Assembly: GCA_903862715.1 (NCBI GenBank)
Contig: CAIOYY010000015.1
Location: 1 to 64,000 of the forward strand
Direction: 5' to 3'
DNA length: 64,000 bases
Source: an uncultured Alphaproteobacteria bacterium
Lineage (GTDB): Bacteria > Pseudomonadota > Alphaproteobacteria > Micropepsales > Micropepsaceae
The translations under genes were made by a program, and so were the position numbers. Under the pieces are notes generated by a model that saw only the letters and a list, made by a program, of their open reading frames with translations, did no database searches and was not told the origin of the DNA. Positions 26,606 to 34,994 of the stretch are shown here, in pieces. Numbering within the stretch: the stretch's first letter is position 1; each line of letters starts with the position of its first letter.

Positions 26606-27202
26606 TTACGGCGTCGGGATCTGATCCGGAATAACCTCGTAGAAGCCCGCGAGTTCAAGGCGCACCACCACCGGGTTCTCGGACTGGTTCTGCAGATACC
26701 AGCCGTGAATGCCCTCGAACGGCGCAATGAAGGTGCCGTTTTCCGTCGAGCCGGTTTCGCGGCGATAGAACATCACCTCGCCGACGCCGCCCGTGGGCGT
26801 TTCGGTATGGCCGTGGAATTCCGAATAGAACCAGTCGGGATTGTCGATGTCGAGGACGCGCCAGGAATAGACGACCGAATCCCCTTCCTTCATTCTCAGC
26901 TTGTATTCGAGGTCGCCATCATTGCCGCCCAGCGGAATGTCGACCGTGTCGGTACGGAAAGGCGTGTCGTAGAAATGGACGATATTCACGCCGCCTTCCG
27001 GCATTTCGACCTCGGTCCATTCCGTCGCCGCCGCCAACTGGTCGAGCCCGACAAGGCGGCCGAAGCCGGTCGGATCATATTTGAATTCCACCGGCAGGAC
27101 GAAGAGCACCAGCGCCAGCGTCGCCACCGTCAGCGAGCCGCCGAGCATCCGCCAGATCGTGCGTTTCGAGGGTTGTTCCGTCGGGTTTTTGTCGATGTTC
27201 AT
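26606..27202 (-). CDS. Transmembrane anchor protein associated with HupE/UreJ
   Basis: A 198-residue protein with one N-terminal membrane span (residues ~17-38) and an extracytoplasmic beta-rich domain. The domain has W-T-E-V-E-M-P, then S-V-V-Y-S-W-R-V near 107, F-H-G-H-T-E, and G-I-H-G-W-Y-L-Q-N near 165. Proteins of this kind are often annotated only as transmembrane anchor proteins beside HupE/UreJ permeases. A CCAGGAG ribosome site lies inside the end of the upstream hupE-like gene, so translation is tightly linked. Its biochemical role is unknown. Confidence 0.75.
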   Translation of the reverse strand: MNIDKNPTEQPSKRTIWRMLGGSLTVATLALVLFVLPVEFKYDPTGFGRLVGLDQLAAATEWTEVEMPEGGVNIVHFYDTPFRTDTVDIPLGGNDGDLEYKLRMKEGDSVVYSWRVLDIDNPDWFYSEFHGHTETPTGGVGEVMFYRRETGSTENGTFIAPFEGIHGWYLQNQSENPVVVRLELAGFYEVIPDQIPTP

Positions 27203-27203
27203 G

Positions 27204-27920
27204 TCAAACTCCTGGTTGGAGGAAATAGCCGGCGAGCTGATATTCGGTCAGCAGAAAGCCCGCGACGAGGATGGCGACATTGGCCGCAATGGCATAATGG
27301 GCGAAGGATTTCGTGCCGCGCCACCACAGCATGAAGACAAGAATAAGCGACAGCGCGATCAATTGGCCGATTTCGACGCCGACATTGAACGACACGATAT
27401 TGGTGATCAGCCCATCACGCGAGGGCGCCAGCGCCTGCACCTTGGTGGCAAGGCCAAAGCCATGCGCAAGGCCGAAGCCGAGCACCGCGATTTTGGTGTT
27501 GGGCTGAAATCCGAACACCGTGCGAAAGCCCCCGAGATTGTCGAACGCCTTATAGACGACCGACAGGCCGATGATCGCATCGACCAGATAGGAATCGACA
27601 TGGATGCCGCCCAGTACCCCGATAAGCAGCGTAAGGCTGTGCCCGATGCTGAACAGCGTCACATAAAGCGCGACATGGCTGAGGCGGTAGAGAAAGAAGA
27701 TCACGCCCAGAATGAAGAGCAGGTGATCATAACCGGTCACCATGTGTTTCGCGCCAAGATAGAGATAGGGGAAGATATGCACCCCTTGGGCATTGGCGAC
27801 GAAGTCGGCATCCTTGCCGGCAATCCCATGGGCGAAGGCCTCAGGGACAAGCCACAGAAACGCGGCCATCGCCGCAAAGGCGGCAACAGCATAGGCGTGG
27901 CGGTTGAGGATAGACATCAT
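27204..27920 (-). CDS. HupE/UreJ family permease
   Basis: About 238 residues, with an N-terminal signal-like span and six or seven membrane segments. Family motifs visible: A-H-G-I near 30, then G-Y-D-H-L-L-F-I-L-G and F-S-I-G-H-S-L-T-L near 94, and F-G-L-A-H-G-F-G-L. The conserved histidines suggest Ni2+ or another metal. Several ATGs compete (27929, 27920, 27917); GGGAGGG upstream fits the 27920 start best. No urease or hydrogenase genes are in the window, so this orphan permease with its anchor partner may move another metal. It is divergent from uppP. Confidence 0.8.
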   Translation of the reverse strand: MMSILNRHAYAVAAFAAMAAFLWLVPEAFAHGIAGKDADFVANAQGVHIFPYLYLGAKHMVTGYDHLLFILGVIFFLYRLSHVALYVTLFSIGHSLTLLIGVLGGIHVDSYLVDAIIGLSVVYKAFDNLGGFRTVFGFQPNTKIAVLGFGLAHGFGLATKVQALAPSRDGLITNIVSFNVGVEIGQLIALSLILVFMLWWRGTKSFAHYAIAANVAILVAGFLLTEYQLAGYFLQPGV

Positions 27921-28054
27921 GGGTGACATTCCCTCCCTGAAAGCGGCAATCTCGTCAATATAGAGCCAGGTGTCTGCTGATTCCCTGACGTAACGCAAAA
28001 CGGCAGAGCGTGGCCTTTGACGGGGTTTGTTGCGGGTGCGAAGCCGGAGGAATG

Positions 28055-28855
28055 ATGGATATCTGGATTGCGGCTTTGCTGGGCATTATCGAGGGTTTGA
28101 CCGAATTCCTGCCCGTTTCCTCGACCGCGCATCTCCTGATTGCTGGTGACATTCTGGGTTTTCACCCGCCGGGCGAGGTCTTCACCATCGTCATTCAATT
28201 CGGCGCGATCCTGTCGGTGGTCGCCATTTACTGGCGCAAATTCTGGAATGTGCTGCTCGGCCTCAAGGGTGATCCCGCCGCGCGCCATTTCGCGATCAGC
28301 GTGCTGGTCGCGTTCTTCCCCTCGGTCATCGCCGGCGTCCTTCTTCACGGTTTCATCAAGGATGTGCTGTTCGCCCCCGCTATCGCGCCCTATGTGATTG
28401 CCACCACATTGATCATCGGCGGCATCATCATTCTCGTCTGCGAGCGCATCGCCCCGAAGCCCCGCTATCACGACGCCGATAAATTGCCGCTGCTGAAATG
28501 CCTTCAGATCGGTCTCTGCCAGGTCATTGCGATCATCCCCGGCGTGTCGCGTTCGGGCGCGACGATTCTCGGAGGCGAGTTGCTCGGCGTCGAACGCAAG
28601 GCCGCCGCCGAATTCACTTTCTATCTCGCGGTGCCGACCATGCTCGGCGCCTCTGTGTTCGATCTCTATCAGAACCGCGACATCATCAGTCTCGATGCCG
28701 GGCTCGTCATTGCGGTCGGCTTTGTCGTGTCGTTTCTGGTGGCATGGGTCGTCGTCAAAACCTTTATCGGTTTTGTCGGGCGTTATGGTTTGAAACCCTT
28801 CGGCTGGTACCGCATCGCGGCGGGCCTCGGCATCTTTGCCGTCATGGCGCTGTGA
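28055..28855 (+). CDS. uppP: Undecaprenyl-diphosphatase
   Basis: A 266-residue BacA/UppP membrane phosphatase. E-G-L-T-E-F-L-P-V-S-S-T-A-H at 11-24 and P-G-V-S-R-S-G-A-T near 165 are the two catalytic motifs. It recycles the C55 lipid carrier by removing one phosphate, serving peptidoglycan and glycan synthesis. The ATG at 28055 has GGAGG at ideal distance; the ATG at 28052 would be too close to it. Confidence 0.96.
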   Translation: MDIWIAALLGIIEGLTEFLPVSSTAHLLIAGDILGFHPPGEVFTIVIQFGAILSVVAIYWRKFWNVLLGLKGDPAARHFAISVLVAFFPSVIAGVLLHGFIKDVLFAPAIAPYVIATTLIIGGIIILVCERIAPKPRYHDADKLPLLKCLQIGLCQVIAIIPGVSRSGATILGGELLGVERKAAAEFTFYLAVPTMLGASVFDLYQNRDIISLDAGLVIAVGFVVSFLVAWVVVKTFIGFVGRYGLKPFGWYRIAAGLGIFAVMAL

Positions 28856-28861
28856 GGCGCT

Positions 28862-29824
28862 TTACTGCGGCAGCGCTTCGAACTGTCCGCGCTTGCGGAA
28901 GCGCCACAGATAGGACGGCACGATCGCTTCCGGCCCGGTCGGCGTAATCCCCAGATCGCGCAGGCCCGGCGCTCTGCCCGAAGGCAGCGTGTCGGTTTCC
29001 AGCATCTTCGCCTGGTCATAGGTCAGCGGCGCACCCGGCACGAATTGCAGAAAGGCACCCTTGATCCGCGCGATGACGAGCGGCACTGGAATAAGAACGC
29101 GTTTGCGGTTGGTCTCGCGCAGCGTGAGCTCCAGCACTTGTTTCAGCGTCATCTCTTCCGGCCCGGCCAGTTCATAGATTTTGCCCGCGCTGGTCTCGTC
29201 GCCGAGAAGCGTCGCCGCCGCGCGCGCCACATCGCCGACAAACACCGGCTGGAAACGCGTCTTGCCGCCGCCGAATAGCGGGAAGAACAAGGGCATCATG
29301 CGGATGAGGCCGGCAAAGCGGTTGAAGAAATCGTCTTCCGCGCCGAACACCAGAGCCGGGCGGACAATCGTCGCGCCCCCAAACGCATCCTGTACGCGGT
29401 TCTCGCCCGTCGCCTTGGTGCGGAAATAGCGGGCGGGAGCTTCCGTGCTCGCGCCCAGCGCCGAGAAATGGATAAGGCGCTTCACACCCGCCGCTGCGGC
29501 CAGCCGCGCCACGCGTTCGGAGCCTTCGACATGGATCGCATCGAAGCGCTGCGCGCCCGATTGCTTGATGAGCGCGACCAGATTGATGACCGCATCCGCG
29601 CCGTCCAGCGCCGCCGCGACATCGTCATCGTTCCGGACATTTGTCTTCAGAAGCTGAATCTGCCCGACGCGTCCCATGGGCCGCAGGAAATGCGCAACAT
29701 GGGGGCGGCGCACCGCGATCCTTATACGCCAGCCTTCATTGGCGAGGGCGCGGACGATATGCCGGCCCACAAAGCCGGAACCGCCGAAAATCGTGACCAG
29801 TCTGCTCTGGGGGATCGCTGTCAT
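28862..29824 (-). CDS. NAD(P)-dependent protein of the complex I NDUFA9 group
   Basis: A 320-residue short-chain dehydrogenase-like protein. The nucleotide loop T-I-F-G-G-S-G-F-V-G-R-H is at 11-22. A-D-A-V-I-N-L-V-A-L and the H-V-E-G-S-E-R-V-A-R-L-A-A-A-A-G-V-K block follow, and the usual catalytic Tyr-Lys pair is replaced, as in NDUFA9 relatives. Alphaproteobacterial members are homologues of mitochondrial complex I subunit NDUFA9. The start at 29824 fits the family; the frame remains open 58 codons upstream. It converges on uppP with 6 bases between stops. Confidence 0.88.
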   Translation of the reverse strand: MTAIPQSRLVTIFGGSGFVGRHIVRALANEGWRIRIAVRRPHVAHFLRPMGRVGQIQLLKTNVRNDDDVAAALDGADAVINLVALIKQSGAQRFDAIHVEGSERVARLAAAAGVKRLIHFSALGASTEAPARYFRTKATGENRVQDAFGGATIVRPALVFGAEDDFFNRFAGLIRMMPLFFPLFGGGKTRFQPVFVGDVARAAATLLGDETSAGKIYELAGPEEMTLKQVLELTLRETNRKRVLIPVPLVIARIKGAFLQFVPGAPLTYDQAKMLETDTLPSGRAPGLRDLGITPTGPEAIVPSYLWRFRKRGQFEALPQ

Positions 29825-29913
29825 GGGAAGTCTTAAGGCCCGTGGGGATTCCCTGTCCTCATACCGGATGGACGGGCAGGAGGGTAGCCCGCGCGTGGCC
29901 GCGCCCTCCCTTT

Positions 29914-30045
29914 CGTCATGGCCTGGGCCTGACCCGGCCACCCAACGTATTCCTCTCGTCATGGCCGGGCATCCCAGATTTGATCCGGACCCGGCCATCC
30001 AACGTGTTCCTTCTCGTCATGGCCGGGCTTGACCCGGCCACCCAA
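29914..30045. repeat. Three copies of an alphaproteobacterial palindromic intergenic repeat
   Basis: The sequence CGTCATGGCCGGGCTTGACC-CGGCCAYCCAAC occurs three times in a row (29914-29948, 29957-30005 with an internal insertion, 30014-30046). Each copy contains the palindrome GGCCGGG...CCCGGCC. Such elements are scattered in many rhizobial-type genomes and resemble REP sequences. They fill much of the gap between the NDUFA9-like start and tRNA-Leu. Confidence 0.75.
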
Positions 30046-30138
30046 CTTCTTCGTCTGAGCACGAAACAGGACTATCTCGCCCGCGCGTTGACAGACGAAA
30101 GCCCCCCCGATAAGCATCGCCGCCTAATGCCTATCTGT

Positions 30139-30223
30139 GCCCAGATGGCGGAATTGGTAGACGCGCTAGTTTCAGGTATTAGTGCCGCAAGGCGTGGAGG
30201 TTCGAGTCCTCTTCTGGGCACCA
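30139..30223 (+). tRNA. tRNA-Leu (anticodon CAG)
   Basis: A class II tRNA: acceptor GCCCAGA paired with TCTGGGC, D-arm GGCGGAATTGGTAGACGC, anticodon stem CTAGT/ATTAG with loop TTCAGGT (CAG, reads CUG), a variable arm TGCCGCAAGGCG, and T-loop GGTTCGAGTCC. CCA is encoded at 30221-30223. Confidence 0.97.
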
Positions 30224-30376
30224 TCCGGCCATTGGCCGAATTCCCGCCATCCCAAATAGTGTTCTCCTAAGCGCGTTACGCCGCGCCGAGCAATGTAAGT
30301 GTTGTGGAAGGGCCAGCGTCTGCAGGCACCAATTCCAGTCGTTGAGAACTTTGAGCGCCATAAAATGCAATACTTC

Positions 30377-30910
30377 ATGAAACGCATTCGCCGTGTGACC
30401 ACTCTAACCGGCCTTATCGCCTTCTCCACGCTGTCCGCCACCTCTCCCGTCCACGCCGCCGAAGCGCCGTTCCGCGCCGGGGTCACGCCGCCTTATGGCG
30501 ATATCCAGCTTTCCCTTGATGCGGTGGCCGCCGGCGGGAATTTCACGGCGCATATCGAGAAGTCCTCGATCTTCTGGAGCGGGCGCACCGTCGACTTCTG
30601 GATATTGGTTACGCTCCAGCCCGATCTGAGTCTTGTCGAACTTGGCGCCTGGCGTCAGATGCGGATCGATTGCGACGCGCGCACGCGCATGGTCGGCTCG
30701 GAATTCCCGCTGGATAAAGCGGGCAATCTTCTTCAGGAAGATACTTATGCCCATCGCCCAGTGGAGCCGGTCAATCCGAATACGATGGACGAATTTCTTC
30801 TCCAGATCCTGTGCGAAGGCCGTTCTTTCGATCTCGATCCCGCGGTGACGACCGACATTTTGTCCGCCGCCGCGCAGGGACAGGCGGTGCTGCAGGAACG
30901 GTTTCCGTAA
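30377..30910 (+). CDS. Exported hypothetical protein
   Basis: About 177 residues with a good signal peptide (M-K-R-I-R-R start, hydrophobic core, V-H-A-A cleavage near 27). The mature part has D-F-W-I-L-V-T near 80 and one Cys pair (I-D-C-D-A-R and I-L-C-E-G). The frame is open from 30299, but the ATG at 30377 places the signal sequence first; no strong ribosome site supports any of the starts. No family recognised. It follows tRNA-Leu and precedes the convergent response regulator. Confidence 0.6.
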   Translation: MKRIRRVTTLTGLIAFSTLSATSPVHAAEAPFRAGVTPPYGDIQLSLDAVAAGGNFTAHIEKSSIFWSGRTVDFWILVTLQPDLSLVELGAWRQMRIDCDARTRMVGSEFPLDKAGNLLQEDTYAHRPVEPVNPNTMDEFLLQILCEGRSFDLDPAVTTDILSAAAQGQAVLQERFP

Positions 30911-31019
30911 TAAATTCACGCCGCCAGACGGAGGAGGGCGTCATCACGGTCCAGCGACACGGCGGCGACATTTCCTTGCTGGTCTCGTCGCCTTGACGAC
31001 CGTCGCGTAACCCGCGCCG

Positions 31020-31433
31020 TCAAATGCCTGCAGAGCGCGCGGTGTGATTTCCGGCCAGGCAGGTGTTCACGCACTGCAGAAGCTGACCGGGATCGAAGGG
31101 TTTTTTCAGCGTGGCATCCGCACCCAGCCTATCCACCATCCCGAGATAAAGGCCGATCGTGTGGTCTCTGCGGACGTCATTCGCCATTCCGCCGGTCATG
31201 ACGATGACGGGTAGTGCCGGATGCCGCCCGCGAAAAATGCGAACGAACTCCAGTCCTTCCATTTCGGGCATGAATATATCCACGAGGACGAGATCAAAAC
31301 GCGTCTGTTCGCATGCTTCCAGGCCTTTCCGGCCATCCCGCGAGGTCGTGGGTTCGTGCCCAAAGCACCGAAGCTGCGCGGCAAGGGAATCCGCCACCAT
31401 TTCATCATCGTCAATGACAAGAATACGGGCCAT
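31020..31433 (-). CDS. CheY-like single-domain response regulator
   Basis: A 137-residue receiver domain with no output domain. Acidic residues D8-D10 in V-I-D-D-D, phosphoacceptor D52 in L-V-D-I-F-M-P, Thr in V-I-M-T-G-G, and Lys in L-K-K-P-F are all present. It starts 6 bases after the stop of the hybrid kinase, so it likely receives phosphate from that kinase or its receiver. It acts by protein-protein interaction since no DNA-binding domain exists. Confidence 0.9.
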   Translation of the reverse strand: MARILVIDDDEMVADSLAAQLRCFGHEPTTSRDGRKGLEACEQTRFDLVLVDIFMPEMEGLEFVRIFRGRHPALPVIVMTGGMANDVRRDHTIGLYLGMVDRLGADATLKKPFDPGQLLQCVNTCLAGNHTARSAGI

Positions 31434-31439
31434 GTTTCT

Positions 31440-32813
31440 CTACTCGTTTACTGCCAGAGCGCGACGGACGGACTGGCCCAGTTCCTGGGATCCGAAAGGC
31501 TTTTTGAGAAGGCGGTAGTCGGAAGCGTGCGTTTCGCTGCTCCCTGAAGCACCGGCGGAATATCCGGACATGAGTATGATCGGCAGGTCCGGTCGGTTCG
31601 CGCGTATTTTCTTTGCCAGTTCGAAGCCGGTCATGTTCCCGGGCATCACGACGTCAGCGATGACAAGTTTCAACCTCCGATCACTGCCGACGATCCGCAG
31701 TGCGTCGTGGCCATTCTCGGCCTTCTGCACGTTGTATCCAAGCGCATGCAGTTGCCAGGATACCTGATCGCGCACCATCTTGTCGTCATCCACGACAAGT
31801 ACCGTCTCGGTGCCTTCGTGTTCTCCCACCGGTTCCATCTGGGGTGACCTCACTTCTCCGCCCTTCGAGAAGGGAAGATAGAGGAGAATGCTTGTACCGC
31901 GCCCGACTTCCGAAACCACCCTGATGCAACCGTGAGATTGCCGGATGAAGCCGAACACCATGCTCAAACCGAGGCCGTTGCCTTGGCCGGTGGGTTTGGT
32001 GGTGAAGAAGGGTTCGAATATGCGGGCGGCAATCTCCGGAGAGATGCCGGTGCCGGTGTCTGACACCGCGATCTGAACATAAGGTCCCGGCAGGATGTCC
32101 TCGTCCGGACGAATATCGTGCTGTGACAGAATAACATTGGAGAGCGCGATTTTCAGTTGCCCGCCGTTGGGCATGGCATCGCGCGCGTTAATGGACAAAT
32201 TCAGGATGGTACTTTCCAGTTGCGGTGCGTCGATATCCACATCCGAAAGCTTGGGGTCGATATCGATACTGGTTTCCACGTCATTGCCGGCGGCCCTCGC
32301 CAGAAGTTCCTGCATACCGAGAACCAGTTGCGAAAGGTCCGTGCGTTCGGGCGAAAGGGTTTGCCGTCTGGCGAAAGACAGGAGGCGGTGGGTGAGTTCC
32401 GCGCCACGACGGGCCGCTGCCGCGGTCATCTGCGACAGCGAACGACGTGCGGGATCCTTCTCGTCTGCCGCCAGCAGCTCGGAATTTCCAAGGATGACTT
32501 GCAGCAGATTATTGAAATCGTGCGCGATCCCGCCCGTCAGCTGACCGAGGGCGGCAATGCGTTCCGACTGCCGCAACTGATCGGAAGTCCTGCGGTCGGA
32601 AATCATGCGCGCAATGTGGAGTGCCACGCCGTCGAGGAGTGTACGCTCTTCCGCAAGAAAGGGGCCGAGCCCCGCGCCTGCATCCGGCTTGGCTATTCTG
32701 TAACCGATTTCGACATACCCTTCCTTCCGTCCATCAACCACGATCGGGCTGCACAGGCTCTCGACAGGGGAACACCAACCGGGGGTCCGATATTCGCTTT
32801 CGCCGAATACCAA
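31440..32813 (-). CDS. Hybrid sensor histidine kinase, C-terminal part (frame 2)
   Basis: Encodes the end of a GAF-like segment, then the HisKA domain with G-G-I-A-H-D-F-N-N-L-L (phosphoacceptor His), HATPase with N-A-R-D-A-M, D-T-G-T-G-I and G-L-G-L-S-M motifs, and a C-terminal receiver with V-V-D-D-D and I-A-D-V-V-M-P. The frame remains open upstream to 32879, and there it meets the preceding part in the other frame at an A7 run. The nominal TTG start at 32813 is therefore probably not the real beginning. Together with 32693-33775 and 33776-33950 this forms one sensor gene. A kinase that starts here would lack its sensor. Confidence 0.85.
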   Translation of the reverse strand: MVFGESEYRTPGWCSPVESLCSPIVVDGRKEGYVEIGYRIAKPDAGAGLGPFLAEERTLLDGVALHIARMISDRRTSDQLRQSERIAALGQLTGGIAHDFNNLLQVILGNSELLAADEKDPARRSLSQMTAAAARRGAELTHRLLSFARRQTLSPERTDLSQLVLGMQELLARAAGNDVETSIDIDPKLSDVDIDAPQLESTILNLSINARDAMPNGGQLKIALSNVILSQHDIRPDEDILPGPYVQIAVSDTGTGISPEIAARIFEPFFTTKPTGQGNGLGLSMVFGFIRQSHGCIRVVSEVGRGTSILLYLPFSKGGEVRSPQMEPVGEHEGTETVLVVDDDKMVRDQVSWQLHALGYNVQKAENGHDALRIVGSDRRLKLVIADVVMPGNMTGFELAKKIRANRPDLPIILMSGYSAGASGSSETHASDYRLLKKPFGSQELGQSVRRALAVNE

Positions 32814-33775
32814 CCGCGCCCCGGCTGCGTCGGCATGCAGGAAGCTATCCGGGAGGACGGCGGAAATCTGTTCGAAAACTTTTTTTCGCTACCTTCCTCG
32901 CCGGTGGTCAATTCGAGCACACGATAAAGGCAGCTGAGCTCCTTCATGCGTTCTCGAATCTCGATGAGAAGTTTCTCCCGCTCGCGCTGGGCGTCTTTCT
33001 GTTCGGTAATGTCGTGGACCGTGCCGACATGTCCGATCACAGCCCCTTTAGCGTCCGTCACGGCGACGGCTGTCGCTTCTATGTGCCGTCGGGCTCCGGT
33101 GTCGGCCCGGCGGATTTCATAATCGATCCGGTCTTTCGGCAAACCCTCGTTCATGGAGGCAATAAAGGTTTCCACACGATGGCGGTCTTCCTCTGTAATG
33201 CAGTTGAGCCAATCCTCCGCGAGGAACGTCATGTCATCCTGAATGGGGATGCCCGTCATTTCGGAACTGCGTTTGTCGGCCATGAGACGCGGAGATCGGA
33301 GATCGCCTTTCCAGATGCCGACGGCGCCCGCATCGAGTGCGAGTTCAAGATGCCTTTCTGTCTGCCGCCGTTCCTCAAGTTCGGATTGGGCGCGCTTCCA
33401 CGCGCGTTTGGATGCATTGGACGCGAGGCGAAGCAGGGCTATGACGAGGCCGAGATAGAGAGAATTCAGAAGCCAATAGGTCGTGCTGCTATATTGCACA
33501 CGCGAAGCCGGCAGAAATCCGAAGTTTTCTATTAGTACAAACCCCAGACCGAATGTGCAGCATGCTATAGCGGTGATGAAACCGGCGCGCATGCCAAGCA
33601 GCACGCCGGCCATGACTACGAACACGCAATACATGGACACGCCGGGTGAACGTATGCCTCCGGCGGTGATTGCCGTAATGGTGACAATAAGGAGCAGTCC
33701 GCTCACAAGAAGGGCGCCGGCGAGAGATGTATAACCCCGGCGGTTGACCTCCAGTAGCGTGAGACACATCCCCAT
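32693..33775 (-). CDS. Hybrid sensor histidine kinase, membrane and PAS part (frame 1)
   Basis: Encodes four or so membrane spans (N-R-R-G-Y-T-S-L-A-G-A-L-L onward), a short coiled coil with E-E-R-R-Q-T-E-R-H, and a PAS/PAC domain (L-D-A-G-A-V-G-I-W-K-G-D, then G-T-V-H-D-I-T-E-Q-K-D-A). After E-K-K near 32880 the meaningful frame is -1; the remaining ~62 residues to 32693 are out-of-frame translation. On its own the product would be a sensor without a kinase. The nominal start at 33775 is inside a membrane span of the longer gene. Confidence 0.75.
   Translation of the reverse strand: MGMCLTLLEVNRRGYTSLAGALLVSGLLLIVTITAITAGGIRSPGVSMYCVFVVMAGVLLGMRAGFITAIACCTFGLGFVLIENFGFLPASRVQYSSTTYWLLNSLYLGLVIALLRLASNASKRAWKRAQSELEERRQTERHLELALDAGAVGIWKGDLRSPRLMADKRSSEMTGIPIQDDMTFLAEDWLNCITEEDRHRVETFIASMNEGLPKDRIDYEIRRADTGARRHIEATAVAVTDAKGAVIGHVGTVHDITEQKDAQREREKLLIEIRERMKELSCLYRVLELTTGEEGSEKKFSNRFPPSSRIASCMPTQPGRGWYSAKANIGPPVGVPLSRACAARSWLMDGRKGMSKSVTE
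32879..32885 (-). other. A AAA AAG slippery heptamer at the kinase frame break
   Basis: In the zero frame of the PAS part the codons read GAA AAA AAG, giving the heptamer A AAA AAG in the same register as the E. coli dnaX frameshift site. A GAGGAAGG sequence ends 6 bases upstream. A -1 slip leads directly into GTT TTC GAA and the kinase frame. A 5-base stem CCCGG/CCGGG about 25 bases downstream could help, though dnaX stems lie closer. Confidence 0.6.
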
Positions 33776-33950
33776 CGATGATGATCAGTGGCGTTATCGC
33801 GCGAAACAACAGCTCCGGTTGCGCGATCTTTATGAGGGACAGCGCGACGGCCACGACAGCCATCGTGCTCCGCGCGACCACCCGGAAGGTCTTGGCGCGA
33901 TAAATCTTGTCGACATCGTCCAGGTCAGGGAGTGTGAACAATCCACTCAT
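33776..33950 (-). pseudogene. N-terminal fragment of the same sensor kinase (frame 2)
   Basis: From an ATG at 33948-33950 the minus strand encodes M-S-G-L-F-T-L-P-D-L-D-D-V and a membrane span ending P-L-I-I-I-D-G. Deleting one base of a GGGG run there joins it in frame to the next span (M-C-L-T-L-L-E-V-N-R-R-G). I infer that it is the true N-terminus of the kinase and that a +1 shift separates it from the 33775 frame. Confidence 0.55.
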
Positions 33951-34284
33951 GGCTGTTTCCGCGCGTCCTTCGGCACCTGAGTGGCATGCTCGCATCGGCA
34001 GGGCCGGCGACGCGTTGATCGGGACTATAAGGTGCTGCGGGTAAATTCTTGGTTGTACGCCGTTCAAGGGGGGCGCCCGCCCGGAATTTCCATGCATCCC
34101 AAAGGCATATCCGAGGTCGCCTCCTTCCGTAATGGTCTCTGAACGAGCGCTGATGCTTTGCCTATTTGGGGAAAATCGGGAGGCTTAACGTTGGGGCCGC
34201 GCGTTGCCTATCCGCCCTTCCGGCCCGGTGCTAGGCTCCGTCCAAGCCGCCGGGAAACAGGCCGCTAAAGGGGAGAAGCGCTCA
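33951..34284. other. Intergenic region, divergent promoters expected
   Basis: About 330 bases between the divergent kinase gene and the exported protein gene. No coding frame, RNA gene or clear hairpin was recognised. It must hold promoters for both directions, but none matched a strict consensus. Confidence 0.35.
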
Positions 34285-34914
34285 ATGTCCACGCACCATG
34301 TGGCGTGCACTCTATTGTCGGCCTGCCTTGCCGCCTCCGTTGCGTACGGCGCCGAGCCCGCGCGCGGCCCCATCGTCGGCGACGTCTATACGAATTGCGA
34401 ATATCGCGTGGCGGCCGATTTTCCGGCCGAGCCGATGGTCCGAGACTTTACGTATCAAACCGGCGCGCACATCGCGCCCGCGCGCGAATTTTATGTCGAC
34501 ACCGAGAACGGCAAGCTCAGCGTCACGGTCGTCCATTTCCCGGGCGGACCCGATGAAGACCGCTCGCTGCTGGACGAGGCGGCGGTGGAATTGCGTCAGC
34601 GCGGCGAAGTGCGTTTCGAATCCGAAGTCGCGTATGACGATCCGCTGGTGCCGGGACGCCAATTCAACATCGTGCTCGCGGATGGACGCATCCTGCGCGC
34701 CCATACCTATGTCGCGCGCCAGCGCCTATATCTGACCGAAGCGATCTCTACCCCCAATGACAGCAGCGCCTTCCGCTTCGAGCAATCGGTGTCGTTCATC
34801 GATGAAAACGGCACCGACCTCGATTCCAATCCGGTCGTGCCCGGGACGATCATCGGGACCAGCGCTGGGCTTCCCTCCCGGCAATATGATTGCGCGCGGC
34901 TGCAGGCGCATTGA
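34285..34914 (+). CDS. Exported hypothetical protein
   Basis: About 209 residues: signal peptide with core L-L-S-A-C-L-A-A-S-V-A-Y-G-A (A-Y-G-A cleavage near 22). The mature domain has alternating strands (R-E-F-Y-V-D, L-S-V-T-V-V-H-F) and two cysteines near the start and end (T-N-C-E-Y, Y-D-C-A-R). The ATG at 34285 follows GGGGAGAAG at about 9 bases; the frame is open from 34204. No family recognised with confidence. Confidence 0.65.
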   Translation: MSTHHVACTLLSACLAASVAYGAEPARGPIVGDVYTNCEYRVAADFPAEPMVRDFTYQTGAHIAPAREFYVDTENGKLSVTVVHFPGGPDEDRSLLDEAAVELRQRGEVRFESEVAYDDPLVPGRQFNIVLADGRILRAHTYVARQRLYLTEAISTPNDSSAFRFEQSVSFIDENGTDLDSNPVVPGTIIGTSAGLPSRQYDCARLQAH

Positions 34915-34994
34915 CGTTGTCCGCTTTCACGGATTGGCATCCGCGCCGCCTGTTATGCTATGCGTCGAGGGAACGGAAAAGCTGAGGACCGCGC

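Noticed and set aside
33489..33775. Continuation of the 33950 frame past the GGGG run
   Set aside because: After 33776 it becomes Arg/His-rich nonsense, while the other frame shows clear membrane spans.
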